Shown piece after piece: positions 1 through 8,260 of a stretch of DNA of 64,000 bases. Source of the DNA: Azospirillum brasilense. GTDB taxonomy: Bacteria; Pseudomonadota; Alphaproteobacteria; Azospirillales; Azospirillaceae. A model generated the notes under the pieces. The model worked only from the letters and a program-made list of their open reading frames with translations. It did no database searches and was not told the DNA's origin. The position numbers were made by a program, and so were the translations under genes. Position 1 is the stretch's first letter, and each line of letters starts with the position of its first letter. The stretch covers positions 779,475-843,474 of the forward strand of contig NZ_CP032347.1 of NCBI RefSeq assembly GCF_005222205.1, in the 5' to 3' direction.

Positions 1-1394
1 ATCCGCACCTGACCCATCAGGTTGGCGGGATTGAGCACGGCCAGGGCCAGCAGATAGAGGCTGCCCGCCGGGGCGAGCTGGACGAGCAGCAGGTCGCTTT
101 CCATCGCCGCGATCTTCAGCCCGGCGGCGAAGAGCAGGGCGGCGGTGGTCACCTTCAGAAGATCCTTCACCGGCACCGCCAGCACGCCGGCCCGCGGCAT
201 CAGGATGACCGCGGCCACCACCCAGCCGAGCTGCGCCGCCAGCGAGCCGTAGGCCGCCCCGATCACCCCGAAGCGGGGGATCAGGAACAGGTTGGCGCCG
301 ATGTTCAGCACCGCCGTCAGCATGGTCAGCTTCAGGATGTAGCCGGTCTTCTTGGTCAGGTGCAGCGACAGGTCGAAGTGATAGATGCGCAGGATGCTGA
401 TGAAGACCGACAGGGCGACGAGCGGCATGATCGCCGCCCCGGTCTCGCGGTACGCCTCGCCGAGCAGCAGCCCGACGATGCCCTGGGCGGAGATGACCTC
501 CATCAGCACCAGGGGCAGGCAGACCAGCAGGAGGATCGTCAGGTTCTGCGCCATGATCGGCCGCGCGGCGCGAGGGCCGGCGCTGTCGAAGGCGCGCGAC
601 GCCATCGGCAGCGTGACCAGCGAGGCCGCCGAGGCCACCAGCATGATCGGCTGCTTGGCGAGGTCGAAGGCCATGGCGTAGGCGCCGGCCGCCGCCTCGC
701 CGATGAACCAGTAGATCAGGAAGCGGTCGGCGAAATCGAGCGCCCAGCCGACCATCAGGCTGAGCATCAGCGGGCCGCCGAAGGTCAGCAGGAGGCCGAC
801 ACGCTCCCGCGCCGGCCAGCGCAGCGAGATGCCCTTGAGGTCGGAGCGCAGCCAGATCGCCGTGACCAGCAGGAAGCCGATGCTGGTGCCGAGCAGCAGC
901 CCCTCCTCCTTCCAGCCGATCAGCACGAAGGCGGAGCCGAGCGCCAGCCCGAACAGCGCCTTGGCGAAGGACTTGGCCGCGAAGACCGAGCCCTTCAGCC
1001 GCGCCCGCGACATCTGGATCGACAGGTCGAACCAGGAGATCAGGATCGCGATCACCGGCAGGTACAGCACATAGTCGATGCCGTTCATGCCGGGATAGAA
1101 GGCCACCACCGCGCCCAGGATGGCGAGCACCCCGCAGGCCACCACCAGGAAGGCGGTGACCACGGTGGAAAGCCAGGCGTCCCGCTCCGCCGCGTCGCCG
1201 CCGCACTTGCGCAGGACGAACAGGCCCATCCAAGAGAAGCCGCAGGCGTTGATCGCCGCCGCCGCCGCCATGACCAGGGCGTAATGGCCGTAGGCCTCCG
1301 GCGTGACGATGCGCGAGAAGACCGCGACCGCCGCGAAGCCCAGGACGCCGACGGCGATCCGGGTCGCGAAGAAGGCGAAGCCGCTCGACATCAT
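1..1394 (-). CDS. Polysaccharide flippase (Wzx-like), 3' end cut by window edge
   Basis: Reading the minus strand from 1394 gives an uninterrupted hydrophobic protein of about 464 residues that runs off the window start, so the C-terminus is missing. It begins MMSSGFAFFATRIAVGVLGF and shows about twelve membrane-spanning stretches with short basic loops, as in the oligosaccharide flippases that move lipid-linked repeat units across the inner membrane. Its ATG overlaps the stop codon of the upstream polymerase gene in an ATGA arrangement, so the two are translationally coupled. The position next to a polymerase and a tyrosine autokinase fits a Wzx/Wzy-type export pathway. The family call rests on topology and context, because no short catalytic motif exists for this family. 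Confidence 0.85.
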   Translation of the reverse strand, partial: MMSSGFAFFATRIAVGVLGFAAVAVFSRIVTPEAYGHYALVMAAAAAINACGFSWMGLFVLRKCGGDAAERDAWLSTVVTAFLVVACGVLAILGAVVAFYPGMNGIDYVLYLPVIAILISWFDLSIQMSRARLKGSVFAAKSFAKALFGLALGSAFVLIGWKEEGLLLGTSIGFLLVTAIWLRSDLKGISLRWPARERVGLLLTFGGPLMLSLMVGWALDFADRFLIYWFIGEAAAGAYAMAFDLAKQPIMLVASAASLVTLPMASRAFDSAGPRAARPIMAQNLTILLLVCLPLVLMEVISAQGIVGLLLGEAYRETGAAIMPLVALSVFISILRIYHFDLSLHLTKKTGYILKLTMLTAVLNIGANLFLIPRFGVIGAAYGSLAAQLGWVVAAVILMPRAGVLAVPVKDLLKVTTAALLFAAGLKIAAMESDLLLVQLAPAGSLYLLALAVLNPANLMGQVR

Positions 1395-2821
1395 GACCGC
1401 GACTCCGCCACCGGGATGCCGTTCTGCAGCTTGGGCCGCCGTCCCGCCGACGGACGCGGCGTCAGGGCATGGACGTGGACCGTCTTGGCCAGCCGCGTCT
1501 GGAAGGCGGTGAAGAGGAACCACAGCAGGCCGTTCTGGATCAGCAGGCTGCTTTCCGCGACGTTGCCGAGCAGGAGCATCATGGCGAAGACGATGTGCCA
1601 GCGCGCCGCCCCGCTGCGGTCGACCGGGACGATCCGGGCGATCCGCGACAGGTAGATCACATAGGCCACCAGGAAGAGGCCGAGGCCGAGCAGGCCGACG
1701 TCCAGCGTCGTCTGGATGAAGCCGTTGTGGGCGTGGATGTCGAAGCGGCCCGAGGTGCGCCAGAACAGCGCGCCCGGCGCGTCCAGCCCCGACCAGAAAG
1801 CGCTGAAGCCGTAGCCCAGCACCGGCTGCTGCTCGATCATCCGGATCGCGAAGTCCCAGATCAGCGTGCGCCCGGTCAGCGTGATGTCGCGGCCGAGCAG
1901 CGCGGTGATGCTTTCCAGGTTCAGCAGCGCGAAGATGGCGGCCAGCATGATGACCATGGTGCCGCCGTACAGCTCCAGCGCCAGCGACCCGGCGTCCTGC
2001 CGGTGGGTCACCAGCATGACCAGCGTCATGCCGGCCGTGGCGACGATCAGCGCCGTGGCGGAGCCGGACATGGCGAGACAGCCGGCCATGATGGCGAAGG
2101 TGCCCAGCCGCCAGACCAGCGCCATGGTGTCGGTCACCGGGCGGGAGCGCAGGACGAACAGCCCGGCGGTCAGGCCGAAGGCCATGGCGTCGCCCAGGCC
2201 GTTCTTGTGGGAGAAGACGCCGCGCCACTGCGATCCCTGCTCCGCCGGCATCAGGCCGTAGCTCGGCAGGCCGATCGCCAGAAGCGCGCTCAGCACCGCC
2301 AGCACGAAGACCGCGCGGTGGATCAGCCGGGCCAGCGCGACCTCGCCGTAGGACAGGCCGACATAGAGGCCGAAGATGGTCGTGCCGACCAGGGCCACGC
2401 TGCGGCGGATGGTCAGCGACGGGTCATGCGACCACTGGCTGGACGCGATGGCCAGCACCACCATGAGCGCCATGGGAATGCTGAGATAGCGGAAGGCCCG
2501 GACGCCGTGGAGCATGACGATCCGCAGCAGGGCCGTGGCGTAGAGCGCGGCGAAGATGAGCTGCTTGATGGTGTCGCCGGAGGATTCCGGCGCGCCGCCC
2601 GCGCGCAGGATGAAGCGCTGCGAGGGCGCGGACATCATCACCGACAGCAGCGCGTCCCACAGCAGGATCAGGCCGATGGCGCACACCACCTGATCGAACA
2701 GGCTGGGCGTGAGATCGGCGGCGCTGCGCAGGAGCGGCGTCCGTGGCCGGGCGGGCGGCGCGTCCGCAGCGGGCGCCGCCGCCAGAGCGGCTCGGTTTCG
2801 CGGAAATGGCGTTGCACTCAT
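1391..2821 (-). CDS. O-antigen ligase/polymerase family protein (Wzy/ExoQ-like)
   Basis: Inner-membrane protein of 476 residues with about eleven membrane segments. It should join polysaccharide repeat units on the periplasmic side. Family signatures are visible: RGVFSHKNGLG near residue 200, LTGRTLIW near 315 and HAHNGFIQ near 363 in the large periplasmic loop, as in Wzy_C/O-antigen ligase proteins. A purine-rich ribosome site (GGGGGA) lies six bases before the ATG. It sits between the tyrosine autokinase and the flippase, so I favour exopolysaccharide polymerase over lipopolysaccharide ligase, but the family alone cannot separate the two. The first 35 residues are Ala/Pro-rich and probably cytoplasmic. 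Confidence 0.88.
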   Translation of the reverse strand: MSATPFPRNRAALAAAPAADAPPARPRTPLLRSAADLTPSLFDQVVCAIGLILLWDALLSVMMSAPSQRFILRAGGAPESSGDTIKQLIFAALYATALLRIVMLHGVRAFRYLSIPMALMVVLAIASSQWSHDPSLTIRRSVALVGTTIFGLYVGLSYGEVALARLIHRAVFVLAVLSALLAIGLPSYGLMPAEQGSQWRGVFSHKNGLGDAMAFGLTAGLFVLRSRPVTDTMALVWRLGTFAIMAGCLAMSGSATALIVATAGMTLVMLVTHRQDAGSLALELYGGTMVIMLAAIFALLNLESITALLGRDITLTGRTLIWDFAIRMIEQQPVLGYGFSAFWSGLDAPGALFWRTSGRFDIHAHNGFIQTTLDVGLLGLGLFLVAYVIYLSRIARIVPVDRSGAARWHIVFAMMLLLGNVAESSLLIQNGLLWFLFTAFQTRLAKTVHVHALTPRPSAGRRPKLQNGIPVAESRS

Positions 2822-2917
2822 CCTGTTCCCCCGATGAACCCCCGGGTCAACTCCTGCCCGGGGGTACGGAAACGCCCGGCCGCCGGGGCGCCGGGCGTTT
2901 CCGCCGTCACGTCATGG

Positions 2918-5170
2918 TCAGCGCGTGTAGTAGCGGCGCGCCTCGTTCATGCCGTAGGCCTCTTCCGACGCGTCGGTGCGGGCCAGCTTCTTCAGGTCCA
3001 CCCGGCTCAGCACGACGCTGGTCACGTCGCGGCCCAGTTCGGTCAGCCGGTCGATGGCCCGCTGGACGACGGCGCGCGGCGTCTGCTCCCAGCGCACCAC
3101 GAACAGGCATTCCGTCGCCGACCGGGTCAGCACGCCCGCGTCCGCCACGACCGCCATCGGCGGGGTGTCGAGGATGACGCAGTCGTATTCGAGCGAGGCG
3201 AACTTGATGATGCTCGCCAGCTTCTCCGACCCCAGGAGCTCCTGCGGGTGGTCGCAATGCGGGCGGCCGACGACATAGTGCAGTCCGCTGCGGCCATCCA
3301 CCTGGACGACGTCGTTCCACTCCGCCTTGCCGACGATCAGATCGCTCAGGTCGCCCGGGGCGTTGTCGCCCAGCACGTTCCCGATGCGCGGGCAGCGCAG
3401 GTCGCATTCCAGCAGCAGGACCCGCCGGCCGGACGCCGCCAGCATGCGCGCCAGGGTCAGGCAGACGGTGGTCTTGCCCTCGCCGGGAACGGCGGAGGTG
3501 ACCATCACCACGGAGCCGGTGTTCAGGGCGCCGCGGGCGTAGAGCGACACGCCGATGGCGCGCACCGCCTCGCTGTACTCCGACCGCGGACGGTCGAGGA
3601 CATAGTCTTCCGGCTTGGCGTTCTTGTGATGCGGCAGGGACGGCACCAGCCCGATGGCCGGCACGCCGATCGTCTCCTCCACATGCTGGGTGTTGCGGAA
3701 GGTCTTGTTCAGATGGTCGCGCAGGAAGGCCAGGAACATGCCGATCAGCAGGCCCACGGCCAGACCGCCGCCGACGAACAGCTTCTTGCCCGGGGTCGAC
3801 GGCTCCAGCGGCGGCTCCGCCTTGGAGACGACGCGGGCGTCGCGCTGCTGAAGGTCGTCCTGCTCGCGCGTTTCGACGAGACGCTGGAGCAGCCCTTCAT
3901 AGACGCGGCGGTTGGCGTCGGCCTCGCGCTGCAGCTGGGCCAGGCGGACGTTGGCGCCCAGCTCCCCGGCGGTCTCGGCGGTCAGCTTCTTCAACGCGGC
4001 CTCAAGCTCGCGCTCGCGGGCGCGGGCGATCTCGACCTCGTTGTTGATCACCGCCATGATCTTGGTGGCTTCCTCGCGCATCTTCTGGCGCAGGTTCGTC
4101 AACTGGTTGACGTAGGCCTGCACCGCCGGATGCTGGTCGCCGTAGCGGGTGCGGTATTCGGCGAGCCGCCGCGCGATGCCCGATTCCTCCTCGCCCAGCC
4201 GCTGGATCAGCGGCGAGCCGAGCACCTCGGCCGCGTTGCCCTCGGTCGGGCTGCGCGCGACGATGCGGGCGTTCTGCGCCCGCGCCTCCGCCCGGCCACG
4301 CTCCGTCTGGGCGACGACCAGGGCGCGGTTCAGCTCGGCCAACTGCTGCGACAGGAAGGTCTCGCCGCCGGCGCTGCCGAGCACGAGGCCCTGCTGCGCG
4401 CGGTAGTCCTGCACCGCCTTGTCCGACACCTCGACCTGGGCGCGCAGCTCGTTGATGCGGTCCTCCAGCCACTTGTTGGCCTGCTGGGTGACCTCCTGCT
4501 TGGTCTGGAGCTGGTCGAGCAGATACTCGTCCACGAAGGCGTTGGCGATGCGCGCCGCCTTTTCCGCCTCCTTCGCCTTGAAGGAGACGACGATGGTGTA
4601 GGACTGGGCGTCGCTGGTCGCCGACAGGCCGCGGCGGACGTCGGCGATGACCGCCGCACGCTCCTTCTCCGCAGTCGTCGGCTCCTTCACACCGATTCCG
4701 GCGGAGTTCAGATAGCCGGTGATCTGCTGCTGCAGCGGCGACAGGTCGTAGCCGATGGTGTCGTTGATCCCGGCGATGGCCCGGTCGATGGCCGAAGGCC
4801 GTTCGATGGCGCCGTTGAACTCCGGGTCATGGACCAGCCCAAGCCGGTCCACCACCTTGGCGGCGGTGGCGCTGGAGGTGATCATGTCGATTTCGGTCCG
4901 GATCGCCGCCGCCTCGCGCGGCAGGTTGGAGATCACGGCGTTGATGTCCGTGACCTCCGTCGTGCGCGGGTCGATGATGAGCACGGCCTGGCTGGTGAAC
5001 CGCGGCTCATAGAGCAGGGCACCGGTGGTGGCCAGCGCGGTGCAGCACAGGACGCTGGCGATGATCGTGCTCCGGCGCCGGCGCAGCACCTGGAGGAGGT
5101 CGCGGAGCGCGACCTCCCGGGTGCTGGCTTCGGACCCCAGGGCTCCGTCTACATGAGTGTACGCGGCCAT
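2918..5170 (-). CDS. Polysaccharide tyrosine autokinase / chain-length regulator (Wzz-BY-kinase fusion, ExoP-like)
   Basis: The 750-residue protein joins an N-terminal Wzz domain (membrane segments near residues 35-55 and around 455-475), a long periplasmic coiled-coil/GNVR region between them, and a cytoplasmic BY-kinase. Walker A is GEGKTT at 563, Walker A' is LLLECD near 585 and Walker B is ILDTPP near 666. The C-terminus carries a few tyrosines (Y177 of the kinase part and the final YYTR), a shorter cluster than in typical Wzc. Such proteins control polymer length and export by cycles of autophosphorylation. AGGAG lies seven bases before the chosen ATG. The gene lies 97 bases upstream of the polymerase gene on the same strand, consistent with one operon. 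Confidence 0.93.
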   Translation of the reverse strand: MAAYTHVDGALGSEASTREVALRDLLQVLRRRRSTIIASVLCCTALATTGALLYEPRFTSQAVLIIDPRTTEVTDINAVISNLPREAAAIRTEIDMITSSATAAKVVDRLGLVHDPEFNGAIERPSAIDRAIAGINDTIGYDLSPLQQQITGYLNSAGIGVKEPTTAEKERAAVIADVRRGLSATSDAQSYTIVVSFKAKEAEKAARIANAFVDEYLLDQLQTKQEVTQQANKWLEDRINELRAQVEVSDKAVQDYRAQQGLVLGSAGGETFLSQQLAELNRALVVAQTERGRAEARAQNARIVARSPTEGNAAEVLGSPLIQRLGEEESGIARRLAEYRTRYGDQHPAVQAYVNQLTNLRQKMREEATKIMAVINNEVEIARARERELEAALKKLTAETAGELGANVRLAQLQREADANRRVYEGLLQRLVETREQDDLQQRDARVVSKAEPPLEPSTPGKKLFVGGGLAVGLLIGMFLAFLRDHLNKTFRNTQHVEETIGVPAIGLVPSLPHHKNAKPEDYVLDRPRSEYSEAVRAIGVSLYARGALNTGSVVMVTSAVPGEGKTTVCLTLARMLAASGRRVLLLECDLRCPRIGNVLGDNAPGDLSDLIVGKAEWNDVVQVDGRSGLHYVVGRPHCDHPQELLGSEKLASIIKFASLEYDCVILDTPPMAVVADAGVLTRSATECLFVVRWEQTPRAVVQRAIDRLTELGRDVTSVVLSRVDLKKLARTDASEEAYGMNEARRYYTR

Positions 5171-5213
5171 CCCATTCTCCTGAGGATCGGTCGGTTAGGG
5201 TCCAGGCCGGCGG

Positions 5214-6608
5214 TCAGCCCTTCACGATCTTCTCGTCGACGATGCCCGCCTTGCCGAAGGCGTTGCGGGTGTCGACGATCAGCGGCAGCCCGTCCAGGAA
5301 GGCCTTCAGGTCGAAGGAGTCGTGGTCGGTGCACAGGATCGCGGCATCGAAGGCGCCTTGCTGGATTTCCTCCAGCGCGACCGACGGCGTGCCGGCCATG
5401 CGGGCGAGACGGCGCGTCTCCGGAAGCTCCGGCACATGCGGGTCGTAGTAGAAGACCTCGCAGCCGCGGTCCTGGAGAAGATCGATGATCTTCAGCGCCG
5501 GGCTTTCGCGCATGTCCTCGATGTTCTTCTTGTAGGCGACGCCCAGAACGAGGATGCGCGACCCGCGCAGCGCGCGGCCCAGCTTGGAGTCCATGGCCTG
5601 GGACAGCCGCTCCACCACGTAATGCGGCATGCGGGTGTTGATCTCGCCGGCCAGCTCGATGAAGCGGGTGGCGACGTCGAACTCGCGGGCCTTCCAGGTC
5701 AGGTAGAAGGGGTCGATCGGGATGCAGTGACCGCCCAGGCCGGGGCCGGGGTAGAAGGGCATGTAGCCGAAGGGCTTGGTCTTGGCGCCCTCGATCACTT
5801 CCCAGACGTCGATGCCCATCGCGTCGTAGACGACCTTCAGCTCGTTGACGAGCGCGATGTTGACGCAGCGGAAGATGTTCTCGGTCAGCTTCACCGCCTC
5901 GGCCGCTTCCAGCGACGAGACCGGGATCACGCGCTCCAGCGCGCGGCCGTACATCGAGCAGGCGATGCGCAGCGCGTTGGGGTCCTCGCCGCCGACGATC
6001 TTCGGGATGCGGGCGGTGGTGAAGGTCTCGTTGCCCGGGTCCTCGCGCTCCGGCGAGAAGGCCAGCAGGAAATCCGTGCCGCTGACGAGGCCGGTCTTCT
6101 CCAGGATCGGGCGCACGACTTCGCGCGTCGTGCCGGGGTAGGTGGTCGATTCGAGGACGATCAGCTGGCCGGGGCGCAGCACCTGGGCGATCTGCCGGGT
6201 GGTGACCTCGATGCAGCTCATGTCCGGTTCGCGGTTGCGGGTCAGCGGCGTCGGCACGCAGATGACGATGGCGTCCATGTCGGCCAGCGACTGGAAGTTC
6301 GCCGTGGCCGTGAAGCGGCCCTCCTCCAGCATCCCGCGGACCTCGTCGGTCGACACGGTGCCGATGTAGGAGGTGCCGCCGTTCAGGCTGGCGACCTTTT
6401 CCGGGTCGATGTCGAAGCCCGTCACCGAGAAGCCGGCCCGCGCGAACAGCCGCGCCAGAGGCAGGCCGACGTAACCCAGGCCGATGACGCCGACGCTGGC
6501 GGTGCCCGCCGCGATCTTCGACTCCAGGGTCGCCAGAGCTTCCGGAATGCCGGACGTGCCGACCGAACCCCCGCTCACCAACAGGTCGGCAAACTCATTG
6601 CTCGACAT
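5214..6608 (-). CDS. Nucleotide-sugar dehydrogenase (UDP-GlcNAc/UDP-ManNAc 6-dehydrogenase type)
   Basis: Cytosolic NAD-dependent enzyme of 464 residues that oxidises C6 of a UDP-sugar to a uronic acid, supplying an acidic precursor for the polymer. The Rossmann motif GLGYVG is at residues 43-48, and the catalytic cysteine is C295 in GLGGHCIPIDP. The C-terminal UDP-binding domain contains GVAYKKNIEDMRESPA. The pattern is closer to WbpA/TviB-type GlcNAc dehydrogenases than to UDP-glucose dehydrogenase Ugd, but substrate cannot be fixed from sequence. The start is supported by GGAG nine bases upstream. It lies 43 bases before the autokinase gene in the same direction and is probably the first gene of the export operon, since a long non-coding stretch precedes it. 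Confidence 0.92.
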   Translation of the reverse strand: MSSNEFADLLVSGGSVGTSGIPEALATLESKIAAGTASVGVIGLGYVGLPLARLFARAGFSVTGFDIDPEKVASLNGGTSYIGTVSTDEVRGMLEEGRFTATANFQSLADMDAIVICVPTPLTRNREPDMSCIEVTTRQIAQVLRPGQLIVLESTTYPGTTREVVRPILEKTGLVSGTDFLLAFSPEREDPGNETFTTARIPKIVGGEDPNALRIACSMYGRALERVIPVSSLEAAEAVKLTENIFRCVNIALVNELKVVYDAMGIDVWEVIEGAKTKPFGYMPFYPGPGLGGHCIPIDPFYLTWKAREFDVATRFIELAGEINTRMPHYVVERLSQAMDSKLGRALRGSRILVLGVAYKKNIEDMRESPALKIIDLLQDRGCEVFYYDPHVPELPETRRLARMAGTPSVALEEIQQGAFDAAILCTDHDSFDLKAFLDGLPLIVDTRNAFGKAGIVDEKIVKG

Positions 6609-6699
6609 AAGACGTCTCCTTTTCCGACTCTCTTGTTCGTAGAGGTTTCACCGTTATTCGCGCTGTATGGCAGAGATCAAATTCACCGACACAAAACCG

Positions 6700-6735
6700 A
6701 AGCCAAGGTCCGGTTCTGACATCGGGCCTTGGCTT
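6700..6735 (-). promoter_or_regulatory. Hairpin in the leader of the exopolysaccharide operon
   Basis: Arms AAGCCAAGG (6700-6708) and CCTTGGCTT (6727-6735) pair, with an extra CCG/CGG pair block inside. On the minus strand the stem is followed by CGGTTTTGTG. It lies about 90 bases before the dehydrogenase start, so it could be an attenuator or simply a weak terminator of upstream transcription. Confidence 0.4.
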
Positions 6736-6891
6736 TTGCTGTTCATAAGACTGATCGATCGGCGTTTCCTCTCACCGAATACATCAGGCTGCTTTGTCTA
6801 AGCACCCAGCAATCGTGATAGAAAAAGGGGGAGCCGTAAACGTCGTAAAAGGCCGAACTACCGTCAGTTGACCGAGTGACCTTTCTCGTGA

Positions 6892-6919
6892 GACTTTCGG
6901 GATGACCATCCCGAAAGTC
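6892..6919. promoter_or_regulatory. Perfect 28-base palindrome, operator-like
   Basis: GACTTTCGGGATG (6892-6904) and its exact reverse complement (6907-6919) are separated by only two bases. Neither side has a clean T-run, so it is a poor intrinsic terminator. It is placed well for a dimeric regulator upstream of the operon starting at 6608. Function is inferred. Confidence 0.4.
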
Positions 6920-6962
6920 GCTTTATTAACCCCTTTTGAGTAACCACGGGCAGAATAGACGA

Positions 6963-7002
6963 AAGGAGCCGGACCGGCGCGTCGGCGGCCGGGCGGCTCC
7001 TT
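6963..7002 (-). terminator. Rho-independent terminator after the GNAT-like gene
   Basis: AAGGAGCCG (6963-6971) pairs with CGGCTCCTT (6994-7002), with further GC pairing inside. On the minus strand the stem ends in CTCCTTTCGTC, just past the stop of the gene ending at 7013. Confidence 0.65.
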
Positions 7003-7012
7003 CGCACCGCGG

Positions 7013-8191
7013 TCATCCCTGGACGGCGACTCCCTCCGGTTGCAGCCCGGCGGTCTCGGGCAGCGTGTTGTGCATCAGGAAGCTGGCGTCGCCGTCGCCC
7101 ATGGTCAGCAGCCAGTTGCCGCGGTCGGCGAAGGCGTCCCGATCGATGCCGGCGTCCGGCCCGGCGTGCGCCATCACCCGCACCGGGAAGCCGACGCGGT
7201 CGGGCACCTTCATCATGCCCATGGCGAGGAAGGTCCGCTCCGCCCGCGTGTTCAGCGTCCGGCAGATCAGCGCGGTCGCGCGCTCCGTCGCGGCGATGCG
7301 CAGGGTGTGGCTCAACAGAACCCACAGCCATTTCGGCTCGCACAGGTAATCGACGATGGCGAGGCAGGGCTCCTTGCGCCAGGTCTCGCGGCGCAGGACG
7401 ACATAGCCCAGCGGCTCGCCCCCGCGCGTCAGGATGAAGCGGCGGTAGTCCGAGGCGCAGGGGATCGCGTCGTAGCGCCAGCGCAGATGCGTCAGGTCGC
7501 GCAGCGCGATCAGCGGGTAATGCGGGGAAGCGCGTCGCCAGATGGCGTCGGCCCGCCCATCGAACCGCCCGATCTCCTCGAACCGCGCGCCGGTCGCCCG
7601 GCTCAGCAGGTGGCCGCCGATCCGTGCTCCGTGCAGGGCCGGCCCGGCGATCGTGCCGAGGGTCCGCATGCGGCCCTGGAGCGACGACGCCTCCAGGCAG
7701 CGCCGCGTGTCCAGCGGGAAGACGTAGGCGGGCAGGGCGCCGATGTCGATCCAGCCGGCCTTGCTGTAGGCCTTGTAGGCGGAGTCCGAGATGTGGATGG
7801 CCATCGCCAGAGGGCGGCTGTCGAGTTGCGCTTCCGCCAGGGGCGTGAAGGCGCCGCGCATCCGCCATTCCGGCAGGACCATCAGGCTGTTGGCCCAGGA
7901 GGCCGGGATTTCCCGGTCCTGCGCCTTCAGGCGGAAGGGAATCCCGCATTGCTGGCCGACGATCTGGCCCTGGCGCTTGCACACCCAGACCTGCGGCCCG
8001 TCCGCGTCCCGGTCGGGCACCTCGTCGAAGAGCCAGCGGTTGTAGGCCTCGTCCACCTGCCAGACCCGTTCCCCGAACATCTTGCGCTGGAAGCCCCGCA
8101 GCTCCCCCTTGTCGGAAGCGTCGAAGCGGAAAACGGTTTTCTTCAGCCGGTCGGTGATCGACTGACCGACGGTGCTGCTGCTGGTGCTCAC
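7013..8191 (-). CDS. GNAT-fold acetyltransferase-like protein in the exopolysaccharide cluster
   Basis: A 392-residue cytosolic protein with the pattern of double-GNAT proteins found in polysaccharide clusters. Strand-turn features such as GQIVGQQCGIPFRLKAQDRE and ASWANSLMVLPEWRMRGAF near residues 85-140 match the GNAT core, where a beta-bulge strand precedes an Arg/Gly acetyl-CoA loop (here WRMRGAF, degenerate). It may acylate a sugar or a nucleotide-sugar precursor, but no substrate can be assigned. The start is GTG with a G-rich ribosome site just upstream. It follows the beta-helix gene by 69 bases on the same strand, so the small membrane protein, beta-helix protein and this protein look like one transcript ending at the terminator at 6963-7002. 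Confidence 0.65.
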   Translation of the reverse strand: MSTSSSTVGQSITDRLKKTVFRFDASDKGELRGFQRKMFGERVWQVDEAYNRWLFDEVPDRDADGPQVWVCKRQGQIVGQQCGIPFRLKAQDREIPASWANSLMVLPEWRMRGAFTPLAEAQLDSRPLAMAIHISDSAYKAYSKAGWIDIGALPAYVFPLDTRRCLEASSLQGRMRTLGTIAGPALHGARIGGHLLSRATGARFEEIGRFDGRADAIWRRASPHYPLIALRDLTHLRWRYDAIPCASDYRRFILTRGGEPLGYVVLRRETWRKEPCLAIVDYLCEPKWLWVLLSHTLRIAATERATALICRTLNTRAERTFLAMGMMKVPDRVGFPVRVMAHAGPDAGIDRDAFADRGNWLLTMGDGDASFLMHNTLPETAGLQPEGVAVQG

Positions 8192-8260
8192 ATGCCCCCC
8201 CTTGTTCGAACGCGCCGTTCCCTTGGCCGGCCCGCGGCTCGCCCGCGGACGTCGCCAAGG

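Larger units (their letters stand above)
6609..7012. other. Non-coding region upstream of the UDP-sugar dehydrogenase operon
   Basis: About 400 bases with no convincing gene. It is AT-richer than its surroundings (6640-6860) and contains three dyads described separately: a leader hairpin at 6700-6735, a perfect 13-base-arm palindrome at 6892-6919 and a terminator at 6963-7002. It should hold the promoter and a 5' leader of the minus-strand operon that starts at 6608. Confidence 0.6.

Noticed and set aside
360..1655. Long plus-strand open frame of 431 codons
   Set aside because: It is antisense to the flippase and polymerase genes, rich in R, D, Q, H and G with no fold signature; a shadow caused by high GC.
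1469..5488. Plus-strand open frame of 1339 codons
   Set aside because: Antisense to the polymerase, autokinase and dehydrogenase genes, whose minus-strand products have clear motifs and ribosome sites.
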